The position numbers were made by a program, and so were the translations under genes. Below, one piece after another: positions 1 to 8,451 of a stretch of DNA of 64,000 nucleotides (position 1 is the stretch's first letter; each line of letters starts with the position of its first letter). The notes beneath the pieces are model-generated. The model was given only the letters and a program-made list of their open reading frames with translations, had not been told where the DNA came from and did no database searches. Source of the DNA: Chryseobacterium formosense (lineage in GTDB: Bacteria > Bacteroidota > Bacteroidia > Flavobacteriales > Weeksellaceae); contig NZ_FPAP01000002.1 of assembly GCF_900116415.1 (NCBI RefSeq), forward strand, positions 868,001 to 932,000, in the 5' to 3' direction.

Positions 1-2190
1 AACAAAATAAATTCCGGAAGCCACTCTTTTTCCTTTTAGATTATTAAGATTCCATTCATAATATCCTGTTCTTGCTACTGCAGAATGTACCAGATTTCCG
101 GCAGCATCAGTAATTCTGATGTTTGTTTTCTCTGCTAAACCTTTGATTGTTACATTTCCTTTAAACTGGGAATAAACTACAGGGTTTGGATAAACCAAAA
201 CATTACCGAAATTTGAAGTGACATCTGCAACATTTCCCTGATACGTTACAATTCCGTCAAAAGTAACAAAATAAACTTTTCCTGTTTTTTTGTCAACCTT
301 AATATCTGTTACGGTATTGGTAGGGAGTGGAGAATTGTCTTTGGTAAAATGCATGATGGTCTGTTCTCCTGAAGCCGATAAATAATAAACGCCACCATCT
401 TCTACAGATATCCATTTTTGGTTCCCGCCGTCAACCTCTACCTGTAAAATCGTTGAATCTCTGAAAAGCTCTTCAGCAAGTCCGTTTTGTTCGATAACAA
501 TGGCTTCCAGTTGCGGATCATTTTTCGCTTCTGAAACTGCATTCGGAAGAATTCTTAAGCCTAATTCTGTTCCGATCCATGCATCACCGGATTTATCCAT
601 CGCAAAAGAAACTGTGTTTGCAGGAATATTATTGGTTTGGTCTAAATAATATTGAGTATCATCTGAGAAAGTTGCTGTTTTTTTGGTGTCATAAACCAAG
701 AAATTGGCTGACCTTGGAATGGGAATCCACAATAGATCATTGTTGAATACAGGGTATTGAATCCCTGCACTCGTGTTCAGGTCTTTTACTAAAAAGTCGT
801 CTGTCGCTCGGTCATAAAAAGCTAAACCTGATCCCGGACCGGAAAACGCCAGTGTAGAAAATATATTATTCTGATCATCTGCTGTAAAACCAACAGGTCT
901 TCGACCGTATCCGCTGTCTGAACCCATTGTATAGCGTTTTACAAATTCAAAATCTTTGGAAGATGAATTGTATTTCATTTTATAAACGCCATAGCTTGGA
1001 TTAAATGTATAGTTCGAAAAGAACACATCTCCGGGATTCGCAGGATCTGCAAAAGCATCAACCACATTAAAAGGTCCCGTATTATTTATAAAATAGGATG
1101 AATATACCCACTCTGTTCCTGTGTAATAATAAAAACCGGGATTTCTTGGGTTGTCTTGTGGCTCATTGTAACCATTCGCTCTGATTCCCGTGGAAACCAA
1201 AAGCTGATTATCATTAAATAATCTTATTTTGTAAGCATAATTAAAGTATGGTCCATCTGGTTTATATACGATGTTATCTTCAGTTTTAACACCCGATAAA
1301 ACTGTTCCTGCAAATATTTTTGAACCAATTGTAGTAGCAGTATTACAGTCTTCACCGACAGTTGTATTTCCCGTAGGAGCTCCGTTGGTATTGTAGGTGT
1401 AAATTCTTGCTCCGTCAGTTACAATAATATTGTTTGCCGTTAAAACAACATCTTTTACGCCCCCGAAATTCTGAACGATGGGTGTTGCAGTTCCGTTATT
1501 GTAAACGTAAGTTGTATTTGCAGATGAGAATGCTAAAGCAGACTCCGAATCGATATCTATGAAATTTCCCGGCATTTCTGTTGTCCACGTGGAGAAAACA
1601 GGAAATGTTGTGTTTAATTCATGCGTTTTTAGCCCTGTATTGGTCACAGAAAAAACTTTATTTCCGAATATGGTTGCTTCGTTACTTGCTTCAAAAACGC
1701 CTCCGGTTATAAAGAATGCAGAATCGTTGAATTCTTTCTTTTTGAGATCAAAAATAGAAACTCCGTATCCGACAGAAATTACAGCTCTGTCGCCGGTTAT
1801 TGAAATATGATTGATTTTTTTGCTCGCATTATATCCTGTCGCAATCGGAATATCTACAACATACGTTACACCTTGTGGAGTAATAACATCTAAAGATCCG
1901 TTTTGATAACCCACTAAACCTATTTTGGTTTCCGGATTATAATCGAATGCAGAAATTTTCACATCGTGAAGGCCGTTTGCTTTAGAAAGCTTAGTGATTT
2001 CTCCTGTGGAAATCGTATAATAAAAAATCCCGTTTTCTGTGGCGGCAACGATTTTTCCGTTATCTTCCTTTATCGACAGAACATTATTGTAAGAGAACAT
2101 GTCTGCCCATTTTTTTGAAGAAATATTCTGCGCTTTTACAAACTGTAATGCTGCGAAAATACCAAAAGAAAGTAGTGAGATTTTTTTCAT
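1..2190 (-). CDS. porZ: PorZ-like T9SS cell-surface beta-propeller protein (C-terminus beyond left edge)
   Basis: The reading frame is open from the ATG at 2190 to base 1, giving 730 codons with no stop, so the 3' end lies outside the window. It starts with a signal peptide (MKKISLLSFGIFAALQFVKA) and continues with the typical PorZ opening, in which a W-A-D-M-F-S-Y-N-N-V segment begins a series of propeller blades. The last visible residues (KRVASGIYFV) are the end of a T9SS type A sorting domain, so the protein is probably nearly complete. In Porphyromonas, PorZ is part of the cell-surface attachment complex that delivers A-LPS to T9SS cargo. That role here is inferred from family membership. 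The start lies 3 nt after the stop of the metallophosphatase gene, so the two are co-transcribed. A different two-bladed-propeller surface protein is the main alternative. Confidence 0.82.
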   Translation of the reverse strand, partial: MKKISLLSFGIFAALQFVKAQNISSKKWADMFSYNNVLSIKEDNGKIVAATENGIFYYTISTGEITKLSKANGLHDVKISAFDYNPETKIGLVGYQNGSLDVITPQGVTYVVDIPIATGYNASKKINHISITGDRAVISVGYGVSIFDLKKKEFNDSAFFITGGVFEASNEATIFGNKVFSVTNTGLKTHELNTTFPVFSTWTTEMPGNFIDIDSESALAFSSANTTYVYNNGTATPIVQNFGGVKDVVLTANNIIVTDGARIYTYNTNGAPTGNTTVGEDCNTATTIGSKIFAGTVLSGVKTEDNIVYKPDGPYFNYAYKIRLFNDNQLLVSTGIRANGYNEPQDNPRNPGFYYYTGTEWVYSSYFINNTGPFNVVDAFADPANPGDVFFSNYTFNPSYGVYKMKYNSSSKDFEFVKRYTMGSDSGYGRRPVGFTADDQNNIFSTLAFSGPGSGLAFYDRATDDFLVKDLNTSAGIQYPVFNNDLLWIPIPRSANFLVYDTKKTATFSDDTQYYLDQTNNIPANTVSFAMDKSGDAWIGTELGLRILPNAVSEAKNDPQLEAIVIEQNGLAEELFRDSTILQVEVDGGNQKWISVEDGGVYYLSASGEQTIMHFTKDNSPLPTNTVTDIKVDKKTGKVYFVTFDGIVTYQGNVADVTSNFGNVLVYPNPVVYSQFKGNVTIKGLAEKTNIRITDAAGNLVHSAVARTGYYEWNLNNLKGKRVASGIYFV

Positions 2191-2193
2191 ATA

Positions 2194-3144
2194 CTATGCT
2201 ATTATACTGCTGTCTATTGCCTGATTGTTCCAGGAAATTTGTTTTACGTTTTTATTTTGATCAAAAAAGAAATCGAGCCTGCCTAGAAGAAGTCCGGCCC
2301 AACCAACCTGGTTGACCAAAACCTTTTTACCTTGTCTGTTGGTGAAGGTTTCAGGTTCAGGAAAGAAAGTATGGGTATGACCGCCTAAAATTAAGTCAAT
2401 ATTCTCGGTTTGTGCGGCTAAAATTTTGTCACAAAGTTTTTCGGGCTCTCCTTTGTAAGCATATCCGATATGTGAAAGGCAGATTACCAAATCACATTTC
2501 TGCTCATTTTTCAGATAATTTGAATAATGTTGCGCAACATCAATAGGATTATTCCAGATGGTTTCGCCGTACTGTTTTTTTCCAACCAGACCTTCGAGCT
2601 GAATTCCCACTCCGAAAATTCCTACTTTGATTCCGTTTTTGTTGAAAATTTTATACGGTGAAGTTTTTCCGTCTAAAATGGTGTTTTTAAAGTCGTAATT
2701 CGAACAGATAAATGGAAATTTAGCATTAGGTAAAACCTTTAGAAATCCATCTAAACCATTGTCGAAGTCATGATTTCCCATGGTGGAAGCATCATATTTC
2801 ATCATCGACATCAGTTTAAATTCCAGTTCGCCTCCGAAAAAATTAAAGTAAGGCGTTCCCTGAAAAATATCTCCCGAATCCAGCAATAAAACATTGCTTT
2901 CCTCATTTCTGATTTTCTGAATTAAAGTTGCTCTTCTCGCAAAACCACCCTGATTAGGATTTTTTGTATAGCTTGAGTCGAAAGGTTCGATTCTGCTGTG
3001 CTGGTCGTTAGTATGAAGAATCGTCAGTTTTTTGGCTTCTTTGAATGGATTTAAATCTAAACTTTCCGCCATCATCAAATTTGGAGCTAAAGACATTGCT
3101 AAAGTTCCGCCACCTACTGTTTTTAAAAAACGCTTTCTATCCAT
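2194..3144 (-). CDS. Metallophosphatase, UshA/5'-nucleotidase N-terminal catalytic domain
   Basis: The 316-aa protein carries the calcineurin-type metal-binding motifs in order: D47-x-H49 in HTNDQH, GDIFQG near residue 92, GNHDFD near 122, a conserved LSHIG, and GGHTHTF near 255. These are the dinuclear-metal ligands of bacterial UshA-type 5'-nucleotidases, which remove phosphate from nucleotides in the periplasm. The N-terminus (RKRFLKTVGGGTLAMSLA) resembles an export signal with paired basic residues but lacks a full twin-arginine motif. The substrate-specificity domain that normally follows is absent and is encoded separately just upstream (3144-3899). The ATG overlaps the upstream stop by one base (TAATG), which indicates translational coupling. 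Exact substrate is not known. Confidence 0.88.
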   Translation of the reverse strand: MDRKRFLKTVGGGTLAMSLAPNLMMAESLDLNPFKEAKKLTILHTNDQHSRIEPFDSSYTKNPNQGGFARRATLIQKIRNEESNVLLLDSGDIFQGTPYFNFFGGELEFKLMSMMKYDASTMGNHDFDNGLDGFLKVLPNAKFPFICSNYDFKNTILDGKTSPYKIFNKNGIKVGIFGVGIQLEGLVGKKQYGETIWNNPIDVAQHYSNYLKNEQKCDLVICLSHIGYAYKGEPEKLCDKILAAQTENIDLILGGHTHTFFPEPETFTNRQGKKVLVNQVGWAGLLLGRLDFFFDQNKNVKQISWNNQAIDSSIIA

Positions 3145-3899
3145 TATTTCTTCCCGATAAAATTTAAACGAACCTCTTCTTTCGGATTGATCTGCTGATT
3201 TTTTTTAAAGTAGTCAATAAATAAATCTCTCAGCTTAATTCCTGTCGGAATTGATTCTCCTTTGCTGAAAAACTTCATATTATCACCACCTAAAGCTAAA
3301 TAATCAGAGGTTGCCACATAATAATCCTGATTCGGATTTACCGGCTTTCCATTGATTAAAGTTTTAGCAACCTGCTTGTTTTGAGTTTCAATATATAAAT
3401 GAGAAACCGGATTATTGGTTTCATTTTGAGCATAATAATCAAAAAGCCCCTGCAAATCTGAACCTTTGAATTTTACAATAATCACTTCATTTTCGAAAGG
3501 CATTACTTCAAAAACATTTTTCAGCATGATATCGCCTTTCCCAATTGTCGTTCTAATTCCTCCGATATTGATCAGAGCAGCATCTACATTTTTGTTCAGA
3601 TTGGCTTTCGCCCAAACATCAGCTCCATCAAATGTAAAATCGGCTAAAAGATTTCCCAAATTACTGTTGTCACCCTCTTTTGTAAGATCAACTGCTGTGT
3701 AAGAGATTTTCTGATTCATCTCTTTATTGAGTTTTTCAGTATAAGGCGCGATAAATTTGGCAAATTCCTCGTCATTCTTCAGCTCATTATTAATGGAAAT
3801 GTTTTTCTGAGTTTCAACATTGGCTACCTGTAACGAAGTCGTTTTGCAGGCAGTAAGCGAAACCAAAGCAATTCCTAGTAATAAGAATTTATTTTGCAT
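3144..3899 (-). CDS. Lipoprotein, 5'-nucleotidase C-terminal domain
   Basis: This is a 251-aa lipoprotein: MQNKFLLLGIALVSLTAC gives a clear lipobox with C18. The body matches the C-terminal substrate-binding domain of UshA-type 5'-nucleotidases, with the N-x-G-G-I-R segment (INIGGIRTTIG), the EVMPFENEV segment and the VATSDYLALGGDNM loop that holds the nucleoside base. It probably works with the metallophosphatase encoded immediately downstream. The longer frame begins seven codons upstream at 3920, but that would put extra residues before the signal peptide and place the start codon inside the promoter's TATATTTG box (3918-3925), so the ATG at 3899 is chosen. First gene of the operon that ends in porZ. 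Confidence 0.88.
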   Translation of the reverse strand: MQNKFLLLGIALVSLTACKTTSLQVANVETQKNISINNELKNDEEFAKFIAPYTEKLNKEMNQKISYTAVDLTKEGDNSNLGNLLADFTFDGADVWAKANLNKNVDAALINIGGIRTTIGKGDIMLKNVFEVMPFENEVIIVKFKGSDLQGLFDYYAQNETNNPVSHLYIETQNKQVAKTLINGKPVNPNQDYYVATSDYLALGGDNMKFFSKGESIPTGIKLRDLFIDYFKKNQQINPKEEVRLNFIGKK

Positions 3900-3917
3900 A
3901 ATATCTTTTAGTATATG

Positions 3918-3925
3918 CAAATATA
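3918..3925 (-). promoter_or_regulatory. Promoter -7 box (TATATTTG) of the nucleotidase-porZ operon
   Basis: A perfect Bacteroidota TAnnTTTG box on the minus strand, 18 nt before the chosen ATG at 3899. No clear TTG -33 box was found at the expected distance. Confidence 0.6.
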
Positions 3926-3979
3926 ATTATATGTATAATAAAACATCAGTAATTATTCTAAATTCTTATCTTAAATTAT

Positions 3980-3987
3980 TAAATTTG
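3980..3987 (+). promoter_or_regulatory. Promoter -7 box (TAAATTTG) of dapA
   Basis: Perfect TAnnTTTG match ending 19 nt before the dapA ATG. It shares the 107-nt divergent intergenic region with the nucleotidase operon promoter. Confidence 0.6.
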
Positions 3988-4006
3988 GAGAAAATAATTT
4001 TAACAG

Positions 4007-4879
4007 ATGAGCATTTTAAAAGGAGTTGGTGTAGCATTAGTTACACCCTTTAATGAAGATTTATCCGTTGATTTTGACAGCTTGACAAAACTTGTTGAGT
4101 ACAATATCGAAAACGGAACCAATTATTTAGTTGTTTTGGGAACTACAGCAGAAGCTGCAACGCTTTCAGCTGAAGAGAAGAAACAGGTGGTAGATCACAT
4201 CATTAAGGTAAACAGTAAACGTCTTCCGCTGGTTTTGGGAATCGGTGGCAATAATACGCTTGAAGTTAAAAAACAGATTGAAGAAACAGATCTTTCAGAT
4301 TTTACGGCTGTTTTATCGGTTTCTCCATATTACAACAAACCTAATCAGGAAGGGCTTTATCAGCATTATAAAGCGTTAGCTTCTACAGGGAAAAATATTA
4401 TCATTTATAACGTTCCGTCAAGAACAGGACAAAATTTAGAAGCTGAAACAACGTTACGTTTGGCAAATGAATTCCCAAATTTATTCTTAATTAAAGAAGC
4501 TGCACCCAATATTCTTCAATATTTTGATATTTTGAGAAAAAAACCAGAAGGTTTCAATTTGGTTTCCGGGGATGACGAATTTACACTTCCTGTAACTTTA
4601 GCGGGCGGTGCAGGAGTGATTTCTGTAATTGCACAAGGTTATCCGAAAGAATTTTCAGCGATGGTTCAGTTGGCTTTTGATAAAAAAGTAGACGAGGCTT
4701 ATGAGATTCACAACAAGTTGGTTGAAATTACAAGACTGATTTTCGCAGAAGGAAACCCTTGCGGAATTAAAGCGGTTTTAGCAGAAAAGGGAATTGTTAA
4801 AAATTATCTAAGACTTCCTTTGGTGCCTGCTTCAGAAGGACTTTATGCTAAAATTAAAGCTGAAATGGCGAAAATTTAA
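4007..4879 (+). CDS. dapA: 4-hydroxy-tetrahydrodipicolinate synthase
   Basis: The 290-aa protein is the usual DapA length. It condenses pyruvate with aspartate semialdehyde at the entry to the diaminopimelate/lysine pathway in the cytoplasm. Visible motifs are LVVLGTTAEAATL near residue 45 (the GTT pair that binds pyruvate), the catalytic tyrosine in IIYNVPSRTG near 135, the Schiff-base lysine in FLIKEAAPN near 163, and the SGDDEFTLP loop near 188. The canonical GTTGES loop reads GTTAEA here, a common variation. It has its own promoter and is followed by a strong terminator at 4933, so it is monocistronic. Confidence 0.95.
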   Translation: MSILKGVGVALVTPFNEDLSVDFDSLTKLVEYNIENGTNYLVVLGTTAEAATLSAEEKKQVVDHIIKVNSKRLPLVLGIGGNNTLEVKKQIEETDLSDFTAVLSVSPYYNKPNQEGLYQHYKALASTGKNIIIYNVPSRTGQNLEAETTLRLANEFPNLFLIKEAAPNILQYFDILRKKPEGFNLVSGDDEFTLPVTLAGGAGVISVIAQGYPKEFSAMVQLAFDKKVDEAYEIHNKLVEITRLIFAEGNPCGIKAVLAEKGIVKNYLRLPLVPASEGLYAKIKAEMAKI

Positions 4880-4932
4880 GAAAGTCAATTGTCAATATGT
4901 CAATTGTGAATTTTTAAATTTATAATAAAATT

Positions 4933-4965
4933 AAAGTGAAAAGTTTAATGCTTTTCACTTTTTTA
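4933..4965 (+). terminator. Rho-independent terminator of dapA
   Basis: An 11-bp stem (AAAGTGAAAAG with CTTTTCACTTT) around a 7-nt loop, followed by a T-run, 53 nt after the dapA stop. Confidence 0.8.
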
Positions 4966-4986
4966 ATCTTAATTCTAAAATATTAA

Positions 4987-5145
4987 ACCACAAAAGTCAC
5001 AAAAGTTCATAGAGTTTTAATTAATTATCACTTAAAGTTCAAAAAGCGTTATGTTTTTTAAAGTTAGCTATCCGTTTTGTGAACTTTTAAAAGGAAATCG
5101 TTACAACTTAAATATTTAAAAAAAAACTTTTGTGACTTTTGTGGT
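4987..5145. repeat. Palindromic repeat element with perfect 21-nt terminal inverted repeats
   Basis: The arms 4987-5007 and 5125-5145 are perfect reverse complements over 21 nt. Each arm holds two copies of the CACAAAAG word. The 117-nt interior is AT-rich, has no open frame and includes a weaker inner pair (AAAGTTCAAAA near 5034 and TTTTGTGAACTTT near 5075). The size and structure suggest a MITE-like or REP-like element. No transposase is present and no flanking target-site duplication is obvious. Confidence 0.7.
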
Positions 5146-5156
5146 AAAAAAATAAA

Positions 5157-5654
5157 ATGAAATTAATCAAAGCAACCGAAGAAAATATTCCTTTAATTCA
5201 GGATTTAGCCAAAAGATCCTGGGAAAATGCCTATGCCGAAATTCTTTCAAAAGAACAGATGAATTATATGCTTGAAACCATGTATTCAGAAACTGAAATT
5301 TCAGAACATTTAAAAAATCCTCATTACCATTATTATCTTGTTTTTGATGAAAATTCAAATGAGTACGACGGATTCCTAGGCTTTGAAAATCATTATGAAG
5401 AAAACACGACAAAACTGCATCGAATTTATTTAGTTCCGGAAAGCAAAGGAAAAGGTTTAGGAAAGAAAACGCTTGATTTTCTAAACGAAAAAGTAAAAGA
5501 AAGTGGTGATAATCGAATTATTTTAAATGTAAATAAATACAATTCAGCGCAAAAATTCTACGAATCCCAAGGCTATAAAATCTATGACGAAGGCGTTTTT
5601 GATATCGGAAATGGTTATGTAATGGATGATTATTTGATGGAGAAAATATTGTAA
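5157..5654 (+). CDS. GNAT family N-acetyltransferase
   Basis: The 165-aa protein has the GNAT fold signature: an N-terminal ATEENIPLIQDLAKRSW segment, the acetyl-CoA pyrophosphate loop in RIYLVPESKGKGLGKK near residues 89-104 (matching Q/R-x-x-G-x-G/A), and the C-terminal NKYNSAQKFYESQGYK segment near 122-137. It transfers an acetyl group from acetyl-CoA to an amine; the substrate cannot be read from sequence. The start codon lies 11 nt after the right arm of the palindromic repeat, so the promoter must lie within or upstream of that element. Confidence 0.88.
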   Translation: MKLIKATEENIPLIQDLAKRSWENAYAEILSKEQMNYMLETMYSETEISEHLKNPHYHYYLVFDENSNEYDGFLGFENHYEENTTKLHRIYLVPESKGKGLGKKTLDFLNEKVKESGDNRIILNVNKYNSAQKFYESQGYKIYDEGVFDIGNGYVMDDYLMEKIL

Positions 5655-5657
5655 ATG

Positions 5658-5690
5658 TTTGATTATCTTATGCTAAAAGTTGTAAATTTG
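5658..5690 (+). promoter_or_regulatory. Promoter of the toxin-antitoxin operon (TTTG / TAAATTTG)
   Basis: TTTG at 5658-5661 and TAAATTTG at 5683-5690 are separated by 21 nt, a consensus Bacteroidota pair. The antitoxin ATG follows 16 nt later. Confidence 0.65.
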
Positions 5691-5706
5691 AATTAAATAT
5701 ATTGAA

Positions 5707-5931
5707 ATGAATGCTGCAGAAATAAAATTAGATTTGATTAACAGAATTGCAAATTTGAAAGATTCAAAACTCATAGAAGAAATTAAAAATCTTTTAGATT
5801 TCGAGCAAGATAATACTGTTTTTCAATTAAATGAAGAGCAAAAGTCAAGGCTTTTAGATGCTCAGAAAGATGAAATCCTAGACGAAGATGAAGCAAATAA
5901 TGAAATTGAAAAATGGCTTCAAGAAAAATAA
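5707..5931 (+). CDS. Type II antitoxin (RelB/ParD-like, addiction module)
   Basis: A 74-aa acidic protein with an N-terminal helical segment (AAEIKLDLINRIANLKD) and a C-terminal acidic helix (EDEANNEIEKWLQEK) that would wrap the toxin. This arrangement is typical of Bacteroidota addiction-module antitoxins. No ribbon-helix-helix motif is plain, so DNA binding is an inference. The downstream toxin frame begins inside it and overlaps by 19 nt, which is the standard coupled order of antitoxin first, toxin second. Confidence 0.75.
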   Translation: MNAAEIKLDLINRIANLKDSKLIEEIKNLLDFEQDNTVFQLNEEQKSRLLDAQKDEILDEDEANNEIEKWLQEK

Positions 5932-6212
5932 ATTGGACGAAAGAAGCCAATATTGAAAGAAAAGATATTCTTGAGTTTTGGATAAATCACAATAAATCTA
6001 AGACATATAGTATTAAACTAAATAAGCTCTTCATTAAAGTTCTCAAACAACTTGCAGATAACCCGATGATCGGTCGCGAAACAGATTTTCAAAATGTAAG
6101 GGTGAAAATTATTAGAAATTATCTGATTTTTTATGAATTTTCAGAAGTTCAGATTAAAGTTTTGTCAGTTTGGGATGGTAGAAGAGATGACAAGAACCAA
6201 AGAAACTTTTAA
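5913..6212 (+). CDS. Type II toxin, RelE/ParE family
   Basis: A 99-aa basic protein with the RelE/ParE fold pattern: INWTKEANIERKDILEFW at the N-terminus, then a helical hairpin (SIKLNKLFIKVLKQLADNPMIGRETDF) and a C-terminal strand pair (VKIIRNYLIFYEFSEVQIKVLSVWDGRRD). The final VWDGRRD is the conserved R-rich end of ParE/RelE toxins. It could act as a ribosome-dependent mRNA nuclease or a gyrase poison; sequence alone does not decide. It overlaps the antitoxin by 19 nt and appears intact, unlike the related toxin at 15348. Confidence 0.83.
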   Translation: MASRKINWTKEANIERKDILEFWINHNKSKTYSIKLNKLFIKVLKQLADNPMIGRETDFQNVRVKIIRNYLIFYEFSEVQIKVLSVWDGRRDDKNQRNF

Positions 6213-6240
6213 GCTGTTTATTGAGTATAAAGGTTTGGTC

Positions 6241-8325
6241 TTACGAAATCTTACTCCACTTATTTTTTCCTTTATAATTCTGCAGATAATAATTCTTAAT
6301 AATCATATTTTCAGGTCTTGAAAGATGAGGGTCGGCTTCCAAAATTTTTTCAACCATTTTTTTTGTGGCTTTAATAATGGGCGCATCATTCACCAGATCA
6401 AGTCTTTTAAAATCAACGACACCGCTCTGTTGAGTTCCCAAAATATCTCCCGGACCCCGCAATTGCATATCGACTTCAGAAATTTTAAAGCCGTCATTCG
6501 TTTCAACCATTGTTTTAATTCTGGTTCGGCTGTCGCTCGATAACTTATCGGAAGTCATTAGAATGCAATAGCTTTGTTCAGCACCTCTTCCAACTCTTCC
6601 ACGAAGCTGATGAAGTTGCGAAAGTCCGAATCTCTCAGAACTTTCAATAACCATTACCGAAGCATTGGGAACATTAACTCCAACTTCAATTACGGTTGTT
6701 GCAACCATAATCTGAGACTTTCCTGATGCGAAATAATTCATTGCGGCATCTTTTTCATCAGGTTTCATCTTCCCGTGAAGCATCGTCACATTGTAGTTTG
6801 AAAAATTATCCATCACATTTTCCAAACCTTCCATCAGATTTTTATAATCTAACGTTTCAGATTCTTCAATCAGTGGATACACAAAATAAATTTGTCTGCC
6901 TTTTCGAATCTCTTCATGACAAAAATGATAGACATAAGCCTGGTCTTTTTCTCGTCGATGAGCCGTAATAATTGGTTTTCTTCCGATTGGCAATTCATCA
7001 ATTACCGAAACATCAAGATCAGAATAAAAACTCATCGCCAAAGTTCTCGGAATCGGAGTAGCGGTCATCACCAAAATATGAGGCGGAATTTTATTTTTAG
7101 CCCAAAGTTTAGCTCTTTGAGCAACGCCAAACCGGTGCTGTTCGTCAATAATTGCCAGTCCAAGATTTTTAAACTTCACCTTATCTTCCAGAACCGCATG
7201 TGTTCCTACCAAAATAGAAAGTTCACCATTCTCAAGCTCTTCATGAAGTATTTTTCTAGCGGAAGCTTTCACAGAACCCGTCAAAAGACTGACTTTAACT
7301 TCCGTATCTTTTAATAAATCTTTTATTCCGTTGTAATGTTGTTGTGCAAGAATTTCTGTCGGTGCCATTAAACAGCTTTGAAATCCATTATCTAAAGCAA
7401 TCAGCATCGTTAACAAAGCCACCATTGTTTTTCCCGAACCAACATCGCCCTGCAAAAGTCGGTTCATCTGAATCGGCTTTTTCATGTCTATTCTGATTTC
7501 CTTCAATACTCTTTTTTGTGCATTGGTCAGTTCAAAAGGAAGATGATTTTCGTAAAATCCGGTAAAATAATCGCCCACAATCGGGAAAGGATTTCCAATG
7601 GATTGTGTTTTATGATGAAGTTTTTTTAAAGCATAACCCAACTGAAAAAAGAATGATTCTTCAAATCGCAATCGGTTGTCTGCTTTTTCAAAATGTTGTT
7701 GGTCTTTCGGAAAATGAATGTTCAGAAAGGTATGTTGCCTCGATAAAAATTGATAGTGACGAATCATGTATTCCGGAAGGTTTTCCTGAATCAGATTCGG
7801 TATTTCTTTGCAAATATTCCTTAAAATGTTTTGAAAGAATTTCTGGTTTAAACCTCTTTTGCTCAGTTTTTCAGAGCTTGGATAAATGGGTTTTAATCTT
7901 GTTTCGGTTTCTTTATTTTCCTCCGCTTCAATTTCCGGATGCGGCATCGAAAACTGATTGTTAAAAACATTGATTTTCCCGAAAATATAAACTTCCCGAT
8001 TAATGGGAATCTGTTCTTTCAGCCATTTTGAATACTGAAACCAAACCAGATCCATCGTTCCGGTATGATCATTGAATTTTGCTGAAAGCCTTTTTGTTTT
8101 TCCGGTCTGAATTTCCTGAACAGAAGTAATTTTTCCTTTTAACTGAACTTCAATAGTGCTTTCCTGAAGAGTAGAAACTGTAAAAATTTTACTTTTATCT
8201 AAATATCGGATCGGATAAAAATTTAGAAAATCTTCTACGATAGAAATTCCCAACACATTTTTAATGAGTTTGGCGCGATCGGAACCGATTCCTTTGACAA
8301 ATTCTATGGGAGTTTCTAAAGTCAG
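6241..8325 (-). CDS. recG: ATP-dependent DNA helicase RecG
   Basis: The protein is about 694 aa from the preferred start. It remodels stalled replication forks and Holliday junctions. Visible parts are an N-terminal wedge/OB domain (TPIEFVKGIGSDRAKL onward), Walker A (LLQGDVGSGKT), a DEQH helicase box (IIDEQHRFGV), motif III (VMTATPIPRTLA) and the C-terminal QLRGRVGRG motif VI. An ATG-initiated frame extends to 8466, but those extra 47 codons are not RecG-like and contain the terminator hairpin of the upstream gene (8375-8392). No ATG lies between that hairpin and the conserved domain, so the CTG at 8325, giving M-T-L-E-T-P-I-E, is the most plausible start. It converges on the toxin-antitoxin pair, with 28 nt between stops. 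Confidence 0.9.
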   Translation of the reverse strand: MTLETPIEFVKGIGSDRAKLIKNVLGISIVEDFLNFYPIRYLDKSKIFTVSTLQESTIEVQLKGKITSVQEIQTGKTKRLSAKFNDHTGTMDLVWFQYSKWLKEQIPINREVYIFGKINVFNNQFSMPHPEIEAEENKETETRLKPIYPSSEKLSKRGLNQKFFQNILRNICKEIPNLIQENLPEYMIRHYQFLSRQHTFLNIHFPKDQQHFEKADNRLRFEESFFFQLGYALKKLHHKTQSIGNPFPIVGDYFTGFYENHLPFELTNAQKRVLKEIRIDMKKPIQMNRLLQGDVGSGKTMVALLTMLIALDNGFQSCLMAPTEILAQQHYNGIKDLLKDTEVKVSLLTGSVKASARKILHEELENGELSILVGTHAVLEDKVKFKNLGLAIIDEQHRFGVAQRAKLWAKNKIPPHILVMTATPIPRTLAMSFYSDLDVSVIDELPIGRKPIITAHRREKDQAYVYHFCHEEIRKGRQIYFVYPLIEESETLDYKNLMEGLENVMDNFSNYNVTMLHGKMKPDEKDAAMNYFASGKSQIMVATTVIEVGVNVPNASVMVIESSERFGLSQLHQLRGRVGRGAEQSYCILMTSDKLSSDSRTRIKTMVETNDGFKISEVDMQLRGPGDILGTQQSGVVDFKRLDLVNDAPIIKATKKMVEKILEADPHLSRPENMIIKNYYLQNYKGKNKWSKIS

Positions 8326-8364
8326 AAAATAATTTTTGAAGCACGAATTTCGTGAAATTTCAGG

Positions 8365-8392
8365 AATAAAAAAAGCTTTCAGATGTGAAAGC
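8365..8392 (-). terminator. Terminator after the thioredoxin gene
   Basis: On the minus strand a 7-bp stem (GCTTTCA / TGAAAGC, loop of 4 nt, 8375-8392) is followed by seven T residues. It ends the transcript of the upstream thioredoxin gene. It lies inside the over-long recG frame and so argues for a downstream recG start. Confidence 0.65.
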
Positions 8393-8451
8393 CTTGTTTT
8401 TGTTTTGCTCTCGCTGATTATGCGGATGCAGCATATTTTATTGATTAATCT

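Noticed and set aside
1559..1810. Plus-strand frame of 83 codons inside porZ
   Set aside because: It is antisense to the PorZ reading frame and has no domain, promoter or initiation context.
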